64,000 bases of DNA from Virgibacillus sp. MSP4-1 (GCF_010092505.1 NZ_CP048021.1:248001-312000), one strand, 5' to 3'; shown: positions 35,409 through 45,053, numbered from the stretch's first letter. The notes: a model not told the origin generated them from the sequence alone. Translations and numbers: made by a program.

Positions 35409-36086
35409 TTATTTAACGGTTTTGATTTTACGCTGATCAACGTTATAACCAGTGATAATGACAAACAGGATCATTACGATTGGAAGTATATAGTGAAGTA
35501 TACGCAACTGCTCAAAAATTGGCTGCAATCGTTCCTCGCCAAGGATCATCTCACTTGCTGTATAAGCCAGAATACTTGCTCCAATATAAACCAATACAGG
35601 GAATTTCTCCATGATAAATAGAATAATTTTGCTTCCCCAGATGATAATAGGTACCGAGATGAGTAAACCAATAATTACGAGGATGATGTTTCCTCCGGAT
35701 GCGCCTGCAAGCGCAATAACATTATCAAATCCCATAACTACATCTGCAAATACAATCGTTTTGATAGCTGAGAGCAGGTTATCACTTCCCTTAATATCCG
35801 GGTCGTCCCCGTCATCTGTAAGTAAATGGATAGCAATGTAAACCAGAAGAAGTCCCCCGACAAATTGTAAAAATGGGATTTGTAATAGATAAAGGGCTAC
35901 GGCAGTTAAAAGGATTCTAATACATATAGCTAAGCCTGTCCCCCAAATAATCGCTTTATTCCGCTGGCTTAAGGGGAGATTACGACTTGCAAGTGCAATA
36001 ACAATGGCGTTATCACCACCGAGGACCAAATCAATACCTATGATTGCGATAATGGACTTAATGAATTCAAAATCTAAAAATTCCAT
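35409..36086 (-). CDS. yjbE: TerC-family membrane protein (YjbE-like)
   Basis: This 225-residue TerC-family protein (start ATG 36086, GGGGAGG eight bases upstream; the frame to 36146 lacks a site) has about seven helices and the family motifs DLVLGGDNAIVIALA (~16-30) and ADVVMGFDNVIALAG (~115-129), whose acidic residues can bind metal. Related Bacillus proteins act in manganese efflux or in metalation of exported enzymes; yjbE lies between spx and mecA in B. subtilis too. No clear yybP-ykoY manganese riboswitch was seen upstream. Confidence 0.9.
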   Translation of the reverse strand: MEFLDFEFIKSIIAIIGIDLVLGGDNAIVIALASRNLPLSQRNKAIIWGTGLAICIRILLTAVALYLLQIPFLQFVGGLLLVYIAIHLLTDDGDDPDIKGSDNLLSAIKTIVFADVVMGFDNVIALAGASGGNIILVIIGLLISVPIIIWGSKIILFIMEKFPVLVYIGASILAYTASEMILGEERLQPIFEQLRILHYILPIVMILFVIITGYNVDQRKIKTVK

Positions 36087-36364
36087 GGATAATACCTCCC
36101 CAAACAGGTGACAAATAGAGTGAAATGCGGTAAAATGATAAATCAAACCTTAGCATATAAGGAGCATGATGTTTAGCTTTTCAAATGCAGGGTAACTAGT
36201 TTGTAAAGTTTAGATATATGGACTCACGTTTGTTTTTTTAAAGAACGAGCAATATAATTTTCATTTTATTTAGTTTTATCATAAAATATAACAAAAGTAG
36301 TTTATTTTAAGGGGTTAGTTTTCCCTTCAATTGATAAATGAAAACCAGAAGGGAGAGTTTTAAA

Positions 36365-37063
36365 ATGGAAATCGAGCGTATTAATGAAAACACAGTCAAG
36401 TTTTACATCTCCTATATGGATATAGAGGATCGCGGTTTTGATCGTGAAGATGTCTGGTATAACCGGGAAAAAAGTGAACAGCTCTTCTGGGAAATGATGG
36501 ATGAGGTGAATGAGCAGGAAGAATTTACTGTAGATGGTCCATTATGGATTCAAGTACAGGCAATGGATAAAGGCCTTGAGATTATTGTTACGAAGGCCCA
36601 GTTATCCAAGGATGGCCACAAGCTTGAGCTTCCAACTGATGAAGGAAAATTATTGGATTTACCAATAGATGATAAAATGGAATCATTATTAGATAAAGGC
36701 CACTTTTTGAATGGTGAGCAGACAGAAACAGAGGATCAGGATGAGGAAAACGAGGATGATCAGGAGGAATTTTCCATTGTTCTGAAGTTTACCGATATTG
36801 AAAACGTCATACAGTTAGGTCATTCCATCCGTGATTCATTTGTATTTCATGATGAACTTTATCACTATGATCAGGCCTACTATTTGTTTATTCAGTTCAA
36901 AGATGATTTGCTGGACGATGATGAACAGGAAGATGTCATTAGCCATATGCTCGAATATAGTGAGGAAAGCAGTATGACTATTCACCGGTTAAGTGAATAC
37001 GGGAATCAGATTTATGAGCAAAGTGCATTGGAACAAATCAAAACCCATTTCCCTACGTTATAG
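36365..37063 (+). CDS. mecA: Adaptor protein MecA
   Basis: MecA targets substrates (ComK in B. subtilis, and others) to the ClpC-ClpP protease. From the ATG at 36365, preceded by AGGGAGAG, it is 232 residues starting MEIERINENTVKFYISYMDI. The N-terminal substrate-binding domain (~1-80) is joined by a very acidic linker (TETEDQDEENEDDQEE, ~120-137) to the C-terminal ClpC-binding domain (EEFSIVLKFTDIENVIQL onward). Together with spx and spxH this region encodes several proteolysis adaptors. Confidence 0.95.
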   Translation: MEIERINENTVKFYISYMDIEDRGFDREDVWYNREKSEQLFWEMMDEVNEQEEFTVDGPLWIQVQAMDKGLEIIVTKAQLSKDGHKLELPTDEGKLLDLPIDDKMESLLDKGHFLNGEQTETEDQDEENEDDQEEFSIVLKFTDIENVIQLGHSIRDSFVFHDELYHYDQAYYLFIQFKDDLLDDDEQEDVISHMLEYSEESSMTIHRLSEYGNQIYEQSALEQIKTHFPTL

Positions 37064-37070
37064 AGGTTCA

Positions 37071-37105
37071 AAGACATTCCAAAAATATTGGAATGTCTTT
37101 TTTTT
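37071..37105 (+). terminator. Terminator of mecA
   Basis: A perfect 12-bp stem (AAGACATTCCAA / TTGGAATGTCTT) is followed by a T8 tract. Confidence 0.9.
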
Positions 37106-37277
37106 GGTTCTAAAATATATATGGGGTGGGAGGGAGATAAAAGAAAAACTCCCTGAGTATAGTGATAAGGATGTATGAGACTTGTCTTTATTGAAAAATT
37201 ACATTAGATTAGAAGTGTGAGTCAATTAATCTGAAACAATATTCCAGCTAAAATCGTAGAAGAATTAAATTAACAAG

Positions 37278-37515
37278 AAAAGCGGAGGCGACCGTTTAGG
37301 TCATGCGGGATAAGCCGAAGACATGAAGTGGCATGTTTTTGGCCACGGAATGGCTTAGGCTTATATCCGCGTTGACCTGGGAGCCGCAGCTGGCCAAAAG
37401 AAAAGCGGAGGCGACCGTTTAGGCCCGACGGCATAAGCAGAATACCCGGAGTGGCCGTACTTTGGCCGTGGAGGAGATTCTGCTTATGACCTCCTGATGG
37501 AAGTTTCACTTTATA
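37278..37515. repeat. Dispersed ~122-bp repeat: one standard copy plus one chimeric copy
   Basis: The first unit (from 37278) is standard. The second (from 37401) shares the first ~25 bases, but its centre is replaced: CATAAGCAGAAT pairs perfectly with ATTCTGCTTATG, and GTGGCC pairs with GGCCGT/GGCC. It ends with TGATGGAAGTTTCACTTTATA (counted in two parts at 37495-37515), a tail also found at 42995 and 53602. Its fold is kept despite a different sequence. Confidence 0.88.
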
Positions 37516-37536
37516 ACAGTTAAGGAAGGTCTATCT

Positions 37537-39045
37537 ATGTTTAAACGTATTCAACTTTTCGTATTCTTGATTATGGTCGTAGGTTTTCTTTATATCGTAA
37601 CCGAATTCTGGGGAAGTTGGATTGTTACGGCTTATTCTATTTTTATATCCATTTCCGTCGTATTTATTTCTTTTTTAATTTTTATTGAGAATCGCAATCC
37701 CAGTCAGACCTTAAATTGGCTGCTTGTTCTGGCCGCTTTCCCGGGTGTTGGTTTTTTCTTTTATCTTTTTTTCGGTCAGAACTTTCGTAAACGTAAAATG
37801 TTTAAGCAAAAGGCTGAATTGGATCTGAGAGCGTTCAGGCAGGTAGAGGGCAGTCGATTTTTAAATCAGAGAGAGCTCAATGAATTGGGGGACTATCAGC
37901 GACAATCCTTTCGACTGGCTCAGAGGCTTGGACATTCTCCTATTTCATTTCATACGGATACAAGGGTTTTAACAAATGGTTCCGAGAGTTTTCCTGCTAT
38001 GCTGGAAGAGCTGAAACAGGCGGAACACCATATTCATTTAGAATTTTATATTGTTAGAGATGATCAATTAGGGAATGAATTTAAGGATGTTCTGGTAGAA
38101 AAGGCGAATAATGGTGTTGAAGTTCGTTTTCTTTATGATGCAGTGGGAAGCTGGGAGCTTTCTAATGGTTTTAAAGAGGAACTGAAGCGTGCAGGTGTGG
38201 AAATGGTTCCTTTTTCTCCGGTTAAACTGCCATTTCTGAACAATAAAATTAATTTTCGTAACCACCGAAAAATTGTTGTGGTAGATGGAAAAATAGGGTT
38301 TGCAGGTGGATTAAATATCGGGGATGAATATATCGGACGGAACAAGTATTACGGGAATTGGCGTGATACCCATTTATATGTTCGTGGTGAAGCGGTGCGA
38401 AGTCTTCAGACGATTTTTCTGCAGGATTGGTATTATATGACGGGAAAAGCTTTGCTGAAGCCTGCCTACTTATCCCCTGAATACATCATTGAAAATAAAG
38501 GGGGAGTTCAGCTCGTTGCGGGTGGACCGGATACGGAATGGGAGACCATTAAAATGCTGTTCTTTTCTCTCATGACCTCAGCACAGCAGTCAATCTGGAT
38601 TGCCTCCCCCTATTTTATTCCGGATACCGATATTCTCTCAGCGATTAAAACGGCAGCTCTCAGCGGGGTTGACGTGAAACTGCTCGTTCCCAATCGACCG
38701 GATAAAAAGATCGTTTTTTATGCGTCTCAATCCTATTATCCGGAGTTGTTAGAAGCGGGTGTAAAAATTTATCGTTATAATGAAGGTTTCTTACATAGTA
38801 AGGTCATGATTGTCGATCAGGAACTGGCATCCATAGGAACGTCAAATATGGATATGAGAAGCTTTCACTTGAATTTTGAGGTCAACGCCTTTCTTTATAA
38901 AACAGACAGCGTAGAGCAGCTTGTAACAGATTTTGAGAAGGATCTTCAGCATTCCACCCAGCTGGAACATTCCCGATTTTTAAAGCGCCCGATTTTTATG
39001 AAAATATACGAGTCAACCTGTCGGCTCTTATCCCCACTATTATAA
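37537..39045 (+). CDS. cls: Cardiolipin synthase
   Basis: This 502-residue phospholipase D-type enzyme joins two phosphatidylglycerol molecules to make cardiolipin. Two N-terminal helices (~4-22 and ~28-52) anchor it. Both HKD motifs are present: NHRKIVVVDGKIGFAGG (~245-261) and HSKVMIVDQELASIGTSN (~424-441). Cardiolipin is important for osmotic tolerance in Bacillaceae. B. subtilis does not carry a cls gene here. The start at 37537 follows AAGGAAGG at a usual distance. Confidence 0.95.
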   Translation: MFKRIQLFVFLIMVVGFLYIVTEFWGSWIVTAYSIFISISVVFISFLIFIENRNPSQTLNWLLVLAAFPGVGFFFYLFFGQNFRKRKMFKQKAELDLRAFRQVEGSRFLNQRELNELGDYQRQSFRLAQRLGHSPISFHTDTRVLTNGSESFPAMLEELKQAEHHIHLEFYIVRDDQLGNEFKDVLVEKANNGVEVRFLYDAVGSWELSNGFKEELKRAGVEMVPFSPVKLPFLNNKINFRNHRKIVVVDGKIGFAGGLNIGDEYIGRNKYYGNWRDTHLYVRGEAVRSLQTIFLQDWYYMTGKALLKPAYLSPEYIIENKGGVQLVAGGPDTEWETIKMLFFSLMTSAQQSIWIASPYFIPDTDILSAIKTAALSGVDVKLLVPNRPDKKIVFYASQSYYPELLEAGVKIYRYNEGFLHSKVMIVDQELASIGTSNMDMRSFHLNFEVNAFLYKTDSVEQLVTDFEKDLQHSTQLEHSRFLKRPIFMKIYESTCRLLSPLL

Positions 39046-39053
39046 TTTAATGA

Positions 39054-39091
39054 AACATGTATTTCTCGAAATGAGAGGTACATGTTTTTTT
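39054..39091 (+). terminator. Terminator of cls
   Basis: The stem AACATGTATTTCTC / GAGAGGTACATGTT (one mismatch) is followed by a T tract. Confidence 0.85.
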
Positions 39092-39221
39092 AATTACTAT
39101 AGTAAAATTTTTAGATTTCACACCTGTTCCTGCCTTATACAATAGCAAAATAGTCTTTTTACAGATAGGTTTTCGTTGTTTATTCTAAGTGAAAGAAATA
39201 TCAGACGGAGAGGTGAAAGGT

Positions 39222-40412
39222 TTGTTAAAAGCTGTAGATAGGAATGGAACACCTATATTACTTATCAACAAGACCAGGCAGGAGTTGGCAGATTTAAGAC
39301 GGGAAATCTTTTATTGCCCTCAATGTAATGAGCAAGTATTTATCAGGGCAGGGGAAAAGGTGATGCCTCATTACGCCCATTTCCAGCAGAGCTCCTGTCC
39401 TAATCGTCATAATGGAGAGGGGGATTACCATTCGAAAGGAAAAGCAGCTTTATATGAGTGGTTTTCGACTCAAGGAATACCAGTGGAAATGGAATATTAT
39501 CTCTCTTCTATTCAGCAGCGTCCTGATTTACTGGTGAAATGGAGTAATCGCTACTTTGCTATTGAATATCAATGCGCTGTCATATCGCCGACAATGGTTA
39601 GGGAACGAACAAGGGGGTACAGGAAAGCAGGGATTTTCCCGATATGGATTCTTGGCGAAAACCGGTTAAAAAGAAGAGGGACCAGCCAGATTAAAGCAAC
39701 CCATTTTGATTCTTTGTTTATTCAGAAGTTCACGCCTGATACTCAGCCCCAAATTCTCTTTTATAATCCTGTAACCGACTTAATGACCTCGCTCGTTTCC
39801 CCAAGTCCCATAAAATCCAGAATATATGGCCGTATACGTTCATGGCTGCTGTCGAATTCAGGTTTTCAGCACTTCTTTTTAAAATCCCAGGTTCTGAATC
39901 CTCAAGTATATGAATATTGGTTAAATGAGAAGAAGAGATTCCGTAGTCTGAGAGCCAAATATGCCGGTTCATCGGACAAGCGGTTTATTTCGTGGCTATA
40001 TTCAAAAGGTCTGCATCCGCAATACCTGCCGTCAGAGATTCATTTACCCGTACCCCATCACTTTTTAATGGATACGCCAACGTATATATGGCAGAGCAAA
40101 ATTTTATTGGACATTATTAAACCTTTATCAGTTGGGAAAACTTTTATGTATAATGAGCTGCGATCTACCTTACAATCCACACAAAAAAGGTGTCCACTGG
40201 CATCCATCTATCTCGAAGAAACTGCGGCTGTTGAAGAGTATTTGCATCTGCTGGAAGGGCTTCAGATCCTTTCACGTGTAAATGAATTTACGTTCAGAAA
40301 GGAGAAAGAAGTTGTATTTCCCCGGACTTTGGAACAGGCTATAAACAGAGATTCCCAATTATTGAATCAATTAGTAAAGTTGGAAAAACAAACCCGACTT
40401 CATGTAAAATAG
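39222..40412 (+). CDS. coiA: Competence protein CoiA
   Basis: CoiA is needed for recombination of transformed DNA in naturally competent Firmicutes and has a nuclease-like fold. Starting at TTG 39222, with AGAGGTG just upstream, the protein has ~396 residues. A treble-clef-like zinc motif (FYCPQCNEQVFIRAG, then HYAHF) lies at ~30-60. The PD-(D/E)xK-type core follows: HSKGKAALYEWF, then PDLLVKWSNRYFAIEYQ (~105-121) with D and E-x-Q. The longer frame from 39189 lacks a ribosome-binding site. The med and mecA genes nearby also touch competence in B. subtilis. Confidence 0.9.
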   Translation: MLKAVDRNGTPILLINKTRQELADLRREIFYCPQCNEQVFIRAGEKVMPHYAHFQQSSCPNRHNGEGDYHSKGKAALYEWFSTQGIPVEMEYYLSSIQQRPDLLVKWSNRYFAIEYQCAVISPTMVRERTRGYRKAGIFPIWILGENRLKRRGTSQIKATHFDSLFIQKFTPDTQPQILFYNPVTDLMTSLVSPSPIKSRIYGRIRSWLLSNSGFQHFFLKSQVLNPQVYEYWLNEKKRFRSLRAKYAGSSDKRFISWLYSKGLHPQYLPSEIHLPVPHHFLMDTPTYIWQSKILLDIIKPLSVGKTFMYNELRSTLQSTQKRCPLASIYLEETAAVEEYLHLLEGLQILSRVNEFTFRKEKEVVFPRTLEQAINRDSQLLNQLVKLEKQTRLHVK

Positions 40413-40487
40413 ATAAATGAGGATACAGGATGACTTGCAGGATAGATGATTGTTGTATACCCATTTTTAAGAAGGAGGACATTGACT

Positions 40488-42296
40488 GTGGCGAATAACA
40501 CAAAAGAGTTGCCAAAGAGAGAAGACATTCCGGAAGAACGTACCTGGAAACTGGAAGATATATTTGAATCGGACGAGGCCTGGGAAAAAGAATTTAAAGA
40601 AATACAGAACCTTTATCCGAAAATGACAGAATTTCAAGGCAGAATTACAGACTCTGCTGATCAGTTATTAGAAATGTTAAAGCTTCAGGATGAAATATCC
40701 AATCGATTAGGCAAGCTGTTTACATATGCGCACATGCGCTATGATCAGGACACAACCAACTCCTTTTATCAGGAATTAAACACCCGCGCTGAAACATTGA
40801 TCACACAGGCTTCAAGTGCAATGAGTTTTATAGTTCCGGAGCTATTAACATTAACCGAGGATCAGGTTAAGGCATTTATATCTGAAAAAGAAGAGTTAAA
40901 GACTTACGAGCATTATCTCGAGGATGTTCTGCGGCAGCGTCCACATATCCTTAGTGAGAAAGAAGAAGAGCTTCTTGCGGAAGTTTCAGAGGTTACAAGC
41001 AGTCCAGAGCAGACTTTTGGAATGCTGAATAACGCGGATATAGACTTTCCTTCCGTAAAAGATGCAGACGGAAATGAAAAGGACCTTACGCATGGACGTT
41101 TTATTCAGTTTATGGAATCAAAGGATCGTAATGTAAGAAAAAATGCCTTTGATGCTATGTATGATACTTATGGAAAGTTCAAAAATACCCTTGCTTCTAC
41201 ACTTAGCGGGGCGGTAAAACGGGATAATTTTAATGCTAAGGCCCGTCATTATGATTCAGCAAGACAATCCTCACTGGATGCCAACAATATTCCCGAGAGT
41301 GTTTATGATAACCTGGTGGAAGCGGTAAACGATAGAATATCATTGCTTCATCGCTATGTAAGTCTACGCAAGCAGGTATTGGATGTAGACGAACTGCATA
41401 TGTACGATTTATATGTTCCTCTTATTGATGATGTGGATATGGAGGTAAAATATGACGAAGCCAAGGAATATGTTCTGAATGGATTGGCTCCATTAGGTGA
41501 GGAATATCAGAAAATCCTGGAACAAGGATTTGAAAGCCGCTGGATCGATGTTGAAGAAAACAAAGGGAAAAGAAGCGGTGCCTACTCTTCAGGCGTTTAT
41601 GGAACCAACCCGTATATCCTGTTAAATTGGCAGGATAACATTAACAATCTCTTTACTCTTGCCCATGAATTAGGGCATTCGCTGCACAGCTACTATACTC
41701 ATAAGCATCAGCCTTTCCGTTATGGCAATTATTCCATTTTCGTAGCAGAAGTGGCATCCACCTGTAATGAAGCGTTATTGAATGATTATCTGCTGAAGAA
41801 TACGAATGATAAGAGAGAGAAGCTTTACCTGTTAAATCATTTCTTAGAAGGCTTCCGCGGAACGGTATTCCGTCAGACAATGTTTGCTGAATTTGAGCAT
41901 GATATCCATGTTCGTGCTCAGAACGGTGAAGCACTGACTGCTGAAAAAATGACCCAGCTATATTATGACCTTAATAAAAAGTATTTTGGTGACGATCTAA
42001 CGATTGATGACAAAATTGGTCTGGAATGGGCTCGTATTCCTCATTTCTATTACAATTATTACGTTTATCAATATGCAACAGGCTATTCGGCTGCAACAAC
42101 ACTTGCCTCTCAGATCCTGAATGAGGGAGATGAAGCTGTGGAAAGATATTTAAACTATCTTAAAGCAGGAAGCAGTGATTATCCAATCGAAGTTCTGAAG
42201 CGTGCCGGAGTAGATATGACGTCCAAGGATCCGATTCTGTCAGCATTAGACGTATTTGAAGAAAAGCTTAATGAGTTTGAAGAGCTTTTAAAGTAA
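40488..42296 (+). CDS. pepF: Oligoendopeptidase F
   Basis: PepF is a cytoplasmic M3-family zinc metallopeptidase that cleaves oligopeptides, a natural partner of the Opp importer. From GTG 40488 (AGGAGG nine bases upstream) it is 602 residues. The zinc motif is LAHELGHSLHSY (~391-402), with the third ligand glutamate in VAEVASTCNEALL (~415-427). The substrate-binding tyrosine region HFYYNYYVYQYATGYS lies near ~530. The position between coiA and spxH matches B. subtilis yjbG. Confidence 0.95.
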   Translation: MANNTKELPKREDIPEERTWKLEDIFESDEAWEKEFKEIQNLYPKMTEFQGRITDSADQLLEMLKLQDEISNRLGKLFTYAHMRYDQDTTNSFYQELNTRAETLITQASSAMSFIVPELLTLTEDQVKAFISEKEELKTYEHYLEDVLRQRPHILSEKEEELLAEVSEVTSSPEQTFGMLNNADIDFPSVKDADGNEKDLTHGRFIQFMESKDRNVRKNAFDAMYDTYGKFKNTLASTLSGAVKRDNFNAKARHYDSARQSSLDANNIPESVYDNLVEAVNDRISLLHRYVSLRKQVLDVDELHMYDLYVPLIDDVDMEVKYDEAKEYVLNGLAPLGEEYQKILEQGFESRWIDVEENKGKRSGAYSSGVYGTNPYILLNWQDNINNLFTLAHELGHSLHSYYTHKHQPFRYGNYSIFVAEVASTCNEALLNDYLLKNTNDKREKLYLLNHFLEGFRGTVFRQTMFAEFEHDIHVRAQNGEALTAEKMTQLYYDLNKKYFGDDLTIDDKIGLEWARIPHFYYNYYVYQYATGYSAATTLASQILNEGDEAVERYLNYLKAGSSDYPIEVLKRAGVDMTSKDPILSALDVFEEKLNEFEELLK

Positions 42297-42337
42297 AGGA
42301 TTGAATGAGGATTGTTACGTTCAAAAATTGAATTAAA

Positions 42338-42379
42338 AAAAGTCCCTGTTGAGCAAGAAATCCAACAGGGACTTTTTTT
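42338..42379 (+). terminator. Terminator of pepF
   Basis: The stem AAAGTCCCTGTTG / CAACAGGGACTTT is followed by a T7 tract. Confidence 0.88.
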
Positions 42380-42420
42380 GTGGACTAACGTTTCTATGAG
42401 GCACTTCCGCCTCTGTATGG

Positions 42421-42615
42421 TCAGAGTAATTTTCTCCTTTTTCCACGGTATGCTTTCCTGAAAACGAGCGTATAAATAAGCATGTAGGTAGAAACAAACA
42501 ATAAAGGTAAGGTAATTAATCGTGGGACCATGTTCATCATACCTAGGAAGTTAAGCCAAAGCATAAACAGGAAAATTCCTGAAACAATAGTGAGCTGAAT
42601 TTTCATGTTGATCAC
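42421..42615 (-). CDS. Small two-helix membrane protein
   Basis: This 64-residue protein has helices at ~6-24 and ~32-51 and a basic tail (FRKAYRGKRRKLL), consistent with a cytoplasmic C-terminus. GAGGTGAT lies a few bases upstream of ATG. I do not recognise the family. A Crp/Fnr-like half-palindrome lies ~100 bases upstream, listed separately. Confidence 0.6.
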   Translation of the reverse strand: MINMKIQLTIVSGIFLFMLWLNFLGMMNMVPRLITLPLLFVSTYMLIYTLVFRKAYRGKRRKLL

Positions 42616-42709
42616 CTCTCGTTTTTGTTAAAATATATGTTCGTACAATCGCATACATAACAGAAAAATGAGTAAATTTTATGACTGCTGAATCATTTTG
42701 TGACAGATC

Positions 42710-42725
42710 TGTGAAATAGTTCACC
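42710..42725 (-). promoter_or_regulatory. Candidate Crp/Fnr operator upstream of the small membrane protein gene
   Basis: TGTGAAATAGTTCACC matches the TGTGA-N6-TCACA consensus at 9 of 10 positions. The spacing to a -10 (TCATAA at 42679-42684) is several bases longer than at the other sites, so this is weaker. Confidence 0.35.
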
Positions 42726-42850
42726 AATCTATTGCGTTCTTTGGACATCCTTGATATTATATATACGTGAAAGATATCACAATTTAAACAAAACCCCTTT
42801 TGTTTGTAGTGAACTTTCTCCCAACCCCCTTTGTCTTGATGAAATAAAAA

Positions 42851-42886
42851 GGAAGGATGATTTTAATAAATCATCCTTCCTTTTTT
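42851..42886. terminator. Terminator of spxH-yjbI (bidirectional)
   Basis: A perfect 13-bp stem (GGAAGGATGATTT / AAATCATCCTTCC) is flanked by A and T tracts, ~135 bases beyond the spxH stop. Confidence 0.85.
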
Positions 42887-43020
42887 ATTGAAATTAACTT
42901 TTCACTTATTCGGACATCCGTCTCTCCCGTAGGTACAGCTGGCTAAACGTTCTTTATTCTTTATCACGTATTAACCGGCCGTAAAAACCCTCACTGATGG
43001 AAGTTTCACTTTATAAATGC

Positions 43021-43920
43021 TTAATGACCGATATAACGCCAGAATGTATCATACTTGGCCGGCATTTTTTCAACCAGCCTCTTAATCTGCAGCTTTTTCA
43101 TTTCCTTTTGTGTCTGTTCACTGCTCCAATTAAAAACAACGGAAATTTCCTTGGAAGCCACAAAATGATAGTATTTTAAGAACTCTTTTAATGGGGGTTT
43201 AACAGCTGGATTTGGCTCTGATCCGAGCATTTCAAATAATACCTTTACATAAACGTCGTATGGATAAAGTCCTGATACTTTTATGCCTTCCTGCTCATCA
43301 GATTGATTAAATAAAACAATCGCCGGGATTTCGTCAACTTCCATTTCCCTTGTAAGTTTTAAATCACACTGTAAGGCTTTTTTTGCTGTTTCACCTGATA
43401 AATCCTTTTGAAATTCTTCCAGGTCAAGATTCACTTCTTTAGCACATTGGATCAGAATCTCATCATTGGATATATTTTCCTTATTTACAAACAAATGCTC
43501 CTGGAGCTTACGCAAAAAGGAAGCTCCGGCTTTTCCGCCCTGGAGCTCTGCTGCCTTAATAGCAATGGAGGGCAGCCAAGGTAAAGAAATAGGGTTTTCC
43601 AGCCATAAGTCTCCGTCACAGCTCATTCCAGTTCGACTTGCTGTTCGATTCCAGGCTTTAGCCAAGTCTTTTGGATTCTTCGTTTTAGCAAGGTTCAAGG
43701 AACTCAGCTTTCCACTTATAATCGGTTTAATTTTAAAGAAGCGTCCATATTCGAGCTTCAGTTTCTTTAGATAGGGCTCCAGTGACCAGCATTCAGGGCA
43801 CAATGGGTCAATAAATGTATAGATTTCAATTGGTTTATTTAATAAGTCAGAAAAACCATACTGGGTATTATCAGTTTTTGGTGTGCTGCTGGTTGTTGCC
43901 CCAGTACTTTTGCGAATCAC
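43021..43920 (-). CDS. spxH: ClpXP adaptor SpxH (YjbH), DsbA-like fold
   Basis: SpxH delivers Spx to ClpXP for degradation and is inactivated under stress, which stabilises Spx. This 299-residue protein has a thioredoxin/DsbA-type opening ([24 protein letters not shown] at ~40) and a helical insertion, with [12 protein letters not shown] as the cis-proline-like region (~203). The GTG start overlaps the yjbI stop by four bases, with AAAGGAG upstream, so both are co-translated as in B. subtilis. Confidence 0.93.
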   Translation of the reverse strand: MIRKSTGATTSSTPKTDNTQYGFSDLLNKPIEIYTFIDPLCPECWSLEPYLKKLKLEYGRFFKIKPIISGKLSSLNLAKTKNPKDLAKAWNRTASRTGMSCDGDLWLENPISLPWLPSIAIKAAELQGGKAGASFLRKLQEHLFVNKENISNDEILIQCAKEVNLDLEEFQKDLSGETAKKALQCDLKLTREMEVDEIPAIVLFNQSDEQEGIKVSGLYPYDVYVKVLFEMLGSEPNPAVKPPLKEFLKYYHFVASKEISVVFNWSSEQTQKEMKKLQIKRLVEKMPAKYDTFWRYIGH

Positions 43921-44321
43921 TTGGATTCTCCTTTCTCATTCTCAGGTGTGTTCATCATGTGGGTTGCAGTCATAGAAAGCTTTTCTAACATGACAGTACG
44001 ATAGGGTTCCTCAATGCTGGTTTCCGCTAAAGCATTTGTCATACATTCCACCCAGGCATTTCTTCTTGAAGGGGTGATTTCGAATGGTATGTGCCGGGCT
44101 CTAAGTCTAGGATGCCCTCTTTCCTGTGAAAATAAAGGAGGACCACCAAAAAACTGAGTTAAAAACATTTTCTGTTTCCTCGCCGTCTCTGTTAAGTCAT
44201 CAGGAAAAATCGGAGTAAGCTTTGGATGTTTTCCTACTCTCGCATAAAAAGCCTCAACAAGCTCTTCAATTTTTTTATAGCCACCAATAGCGTCGTAGAT
44301 ATTGCCTTGTATATCACGCAT
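43917..44321 (-). CDS. yjbI: Group II truncated haemoglobin (YjbI)
   Basis: This 134-residue 2/2 globin has the N-terminal [20 protein letters not shown] (helix A-B), [21 protein letters not shown] with the proximal histidine region (~66-85), and the tryptophan in RRNAWVECM typical of group II. Group II truncated globins bind O2 or NO and can act as peroxidases or NO-detoxifying partners. In B. subtilis it is paired with YjbH, as here. AAGGG lies upstream of ATG. Confidence 0.93.
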   Translation of the reverse strand: MRDIQGNIYDAIGGYKKIEELVEAFYARVGKHPKLTPIFPDDLTETARKQKMFLTQFFGGPPLFSQERGHPRLRARHIPFEITPSRRNAWVECMTNALAETSIEEPYRTVMLEKLSMTATHMMNTPENEKGESK

Positions 44322-44483
44322 GGTTACACTTACCCTTCTTCCCGTATTTTTATATTGTCATTAAAAGAATGAAAAATGAATAAAAGGAGATTTTTCATTA
44401 ACTGTTCTATAACAATCTAATCTTCTTGAGTCTATTGTAGCAACCTTGTTTTGATTCTGGCAACTCATCTGTTTTATCACGCA

Positions 44484-45053
44484 TTAAATGGCGTCAAAGA
44501 AACGTTGAATTTTATTTTTGGTTGGTTTTTCTTTAATATTAAAGTCACGAAGAAGCTGGTCAAATACTTCTCGCCCATATTCAAGGCCGGGGGCTTCAAG
44601 TTCCAGCTCAAAATCCTCTGTGTCTGCGTAGAAACTATGATCGAATACGAGAAGACAGGTGTGCCATTCCTTCTCAAGGCGTAACGTTTGAAGCTCTCCC
44701 ATGTATTTTAATTGGTCAACAGGGATTTCCAGCGCTATTAGTCGCTTTTTAATATTCTCAGGTACGAGCATTGTTCCGTTCTTACAACTTGTTAAATCGT
44801 GGCTGGATATGTCGGCATGTGTTTCAAGCAGTCCATCCTGATGGGGTTCCTTTAAAGTAAATACGTACCTTCCGTTTTTTTTCCGTATTCGTAAAGCTGA
44901 GCCCTTATTTTTTAAGTGCAGATCATTTGTTTCGAAATAGTGATTTACTTGCTTCAAAGCCGTTTGTTTATCAAGATGAAAGGCATTCAGGAGATTATGA
45001 TATTCAGCTCTGGTTAACATATTTTTAAATTCAATTTCAATTTCCTCATGCAT
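44484..45053 (-). CDS. yjbK: CYTH-domain protein (YjbK)
   Basis: This 189-residue CYTH (triphosphate tunnel metalloenzyme) protein has the signature EIEIEFKN (ExExK, residues 4-9) at its N-terminus and further charged strands (ALRIRKKNGRYVFTLKEP, FELELEAPG). From the ATG at 45053, AGGAG is nine bases upstream; the frame to 45074 is less likely. Members hydrolyse triphosphates such as PPPi or thiamine triphosphate; the substrate here is unknown. It is divergent from sasB, matching B. subtilis. Confidence 0.9.
   Translation of the reverse strand: MHEEIEIEFKNMLTRAEYHNLLNAFHLDKQTALKQVNHYFETNDLHLKNKGSALRIRKKNGRYVFTLKEPHQDGLLETHADISSHDLTSCKNGTMLVPENIKKRLIALEIPVDQLKYMGELQTLRLEKEWHTCLLVFDHSFYADTEDFELELEAPGLEYGREVFDQLLRDFNIKEKPTKNKIQRFFDAI

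Larger units (their letters stand above)
42616..43020. other. Intergenic region between a small membrane protein gene and spxH
   Basis: This ~400-base gap holds, in order, a Crp/Fnr-like palindrome (42710-42725), a strong terminator (42851-42886) for the spxH-yjbI operon, and a stretch ending in the tail motif TGATGGAAGTTTCACTTTAT at 42995, shared with two other sites. No convincing ORF was found. Confidence 0.6.

Noticed and set aside
36087-36340. yybP-ykoY manganese riboswitch before the TerC-family gene
   Set aside because: No recognisable consensus in the 250-base divergent region.
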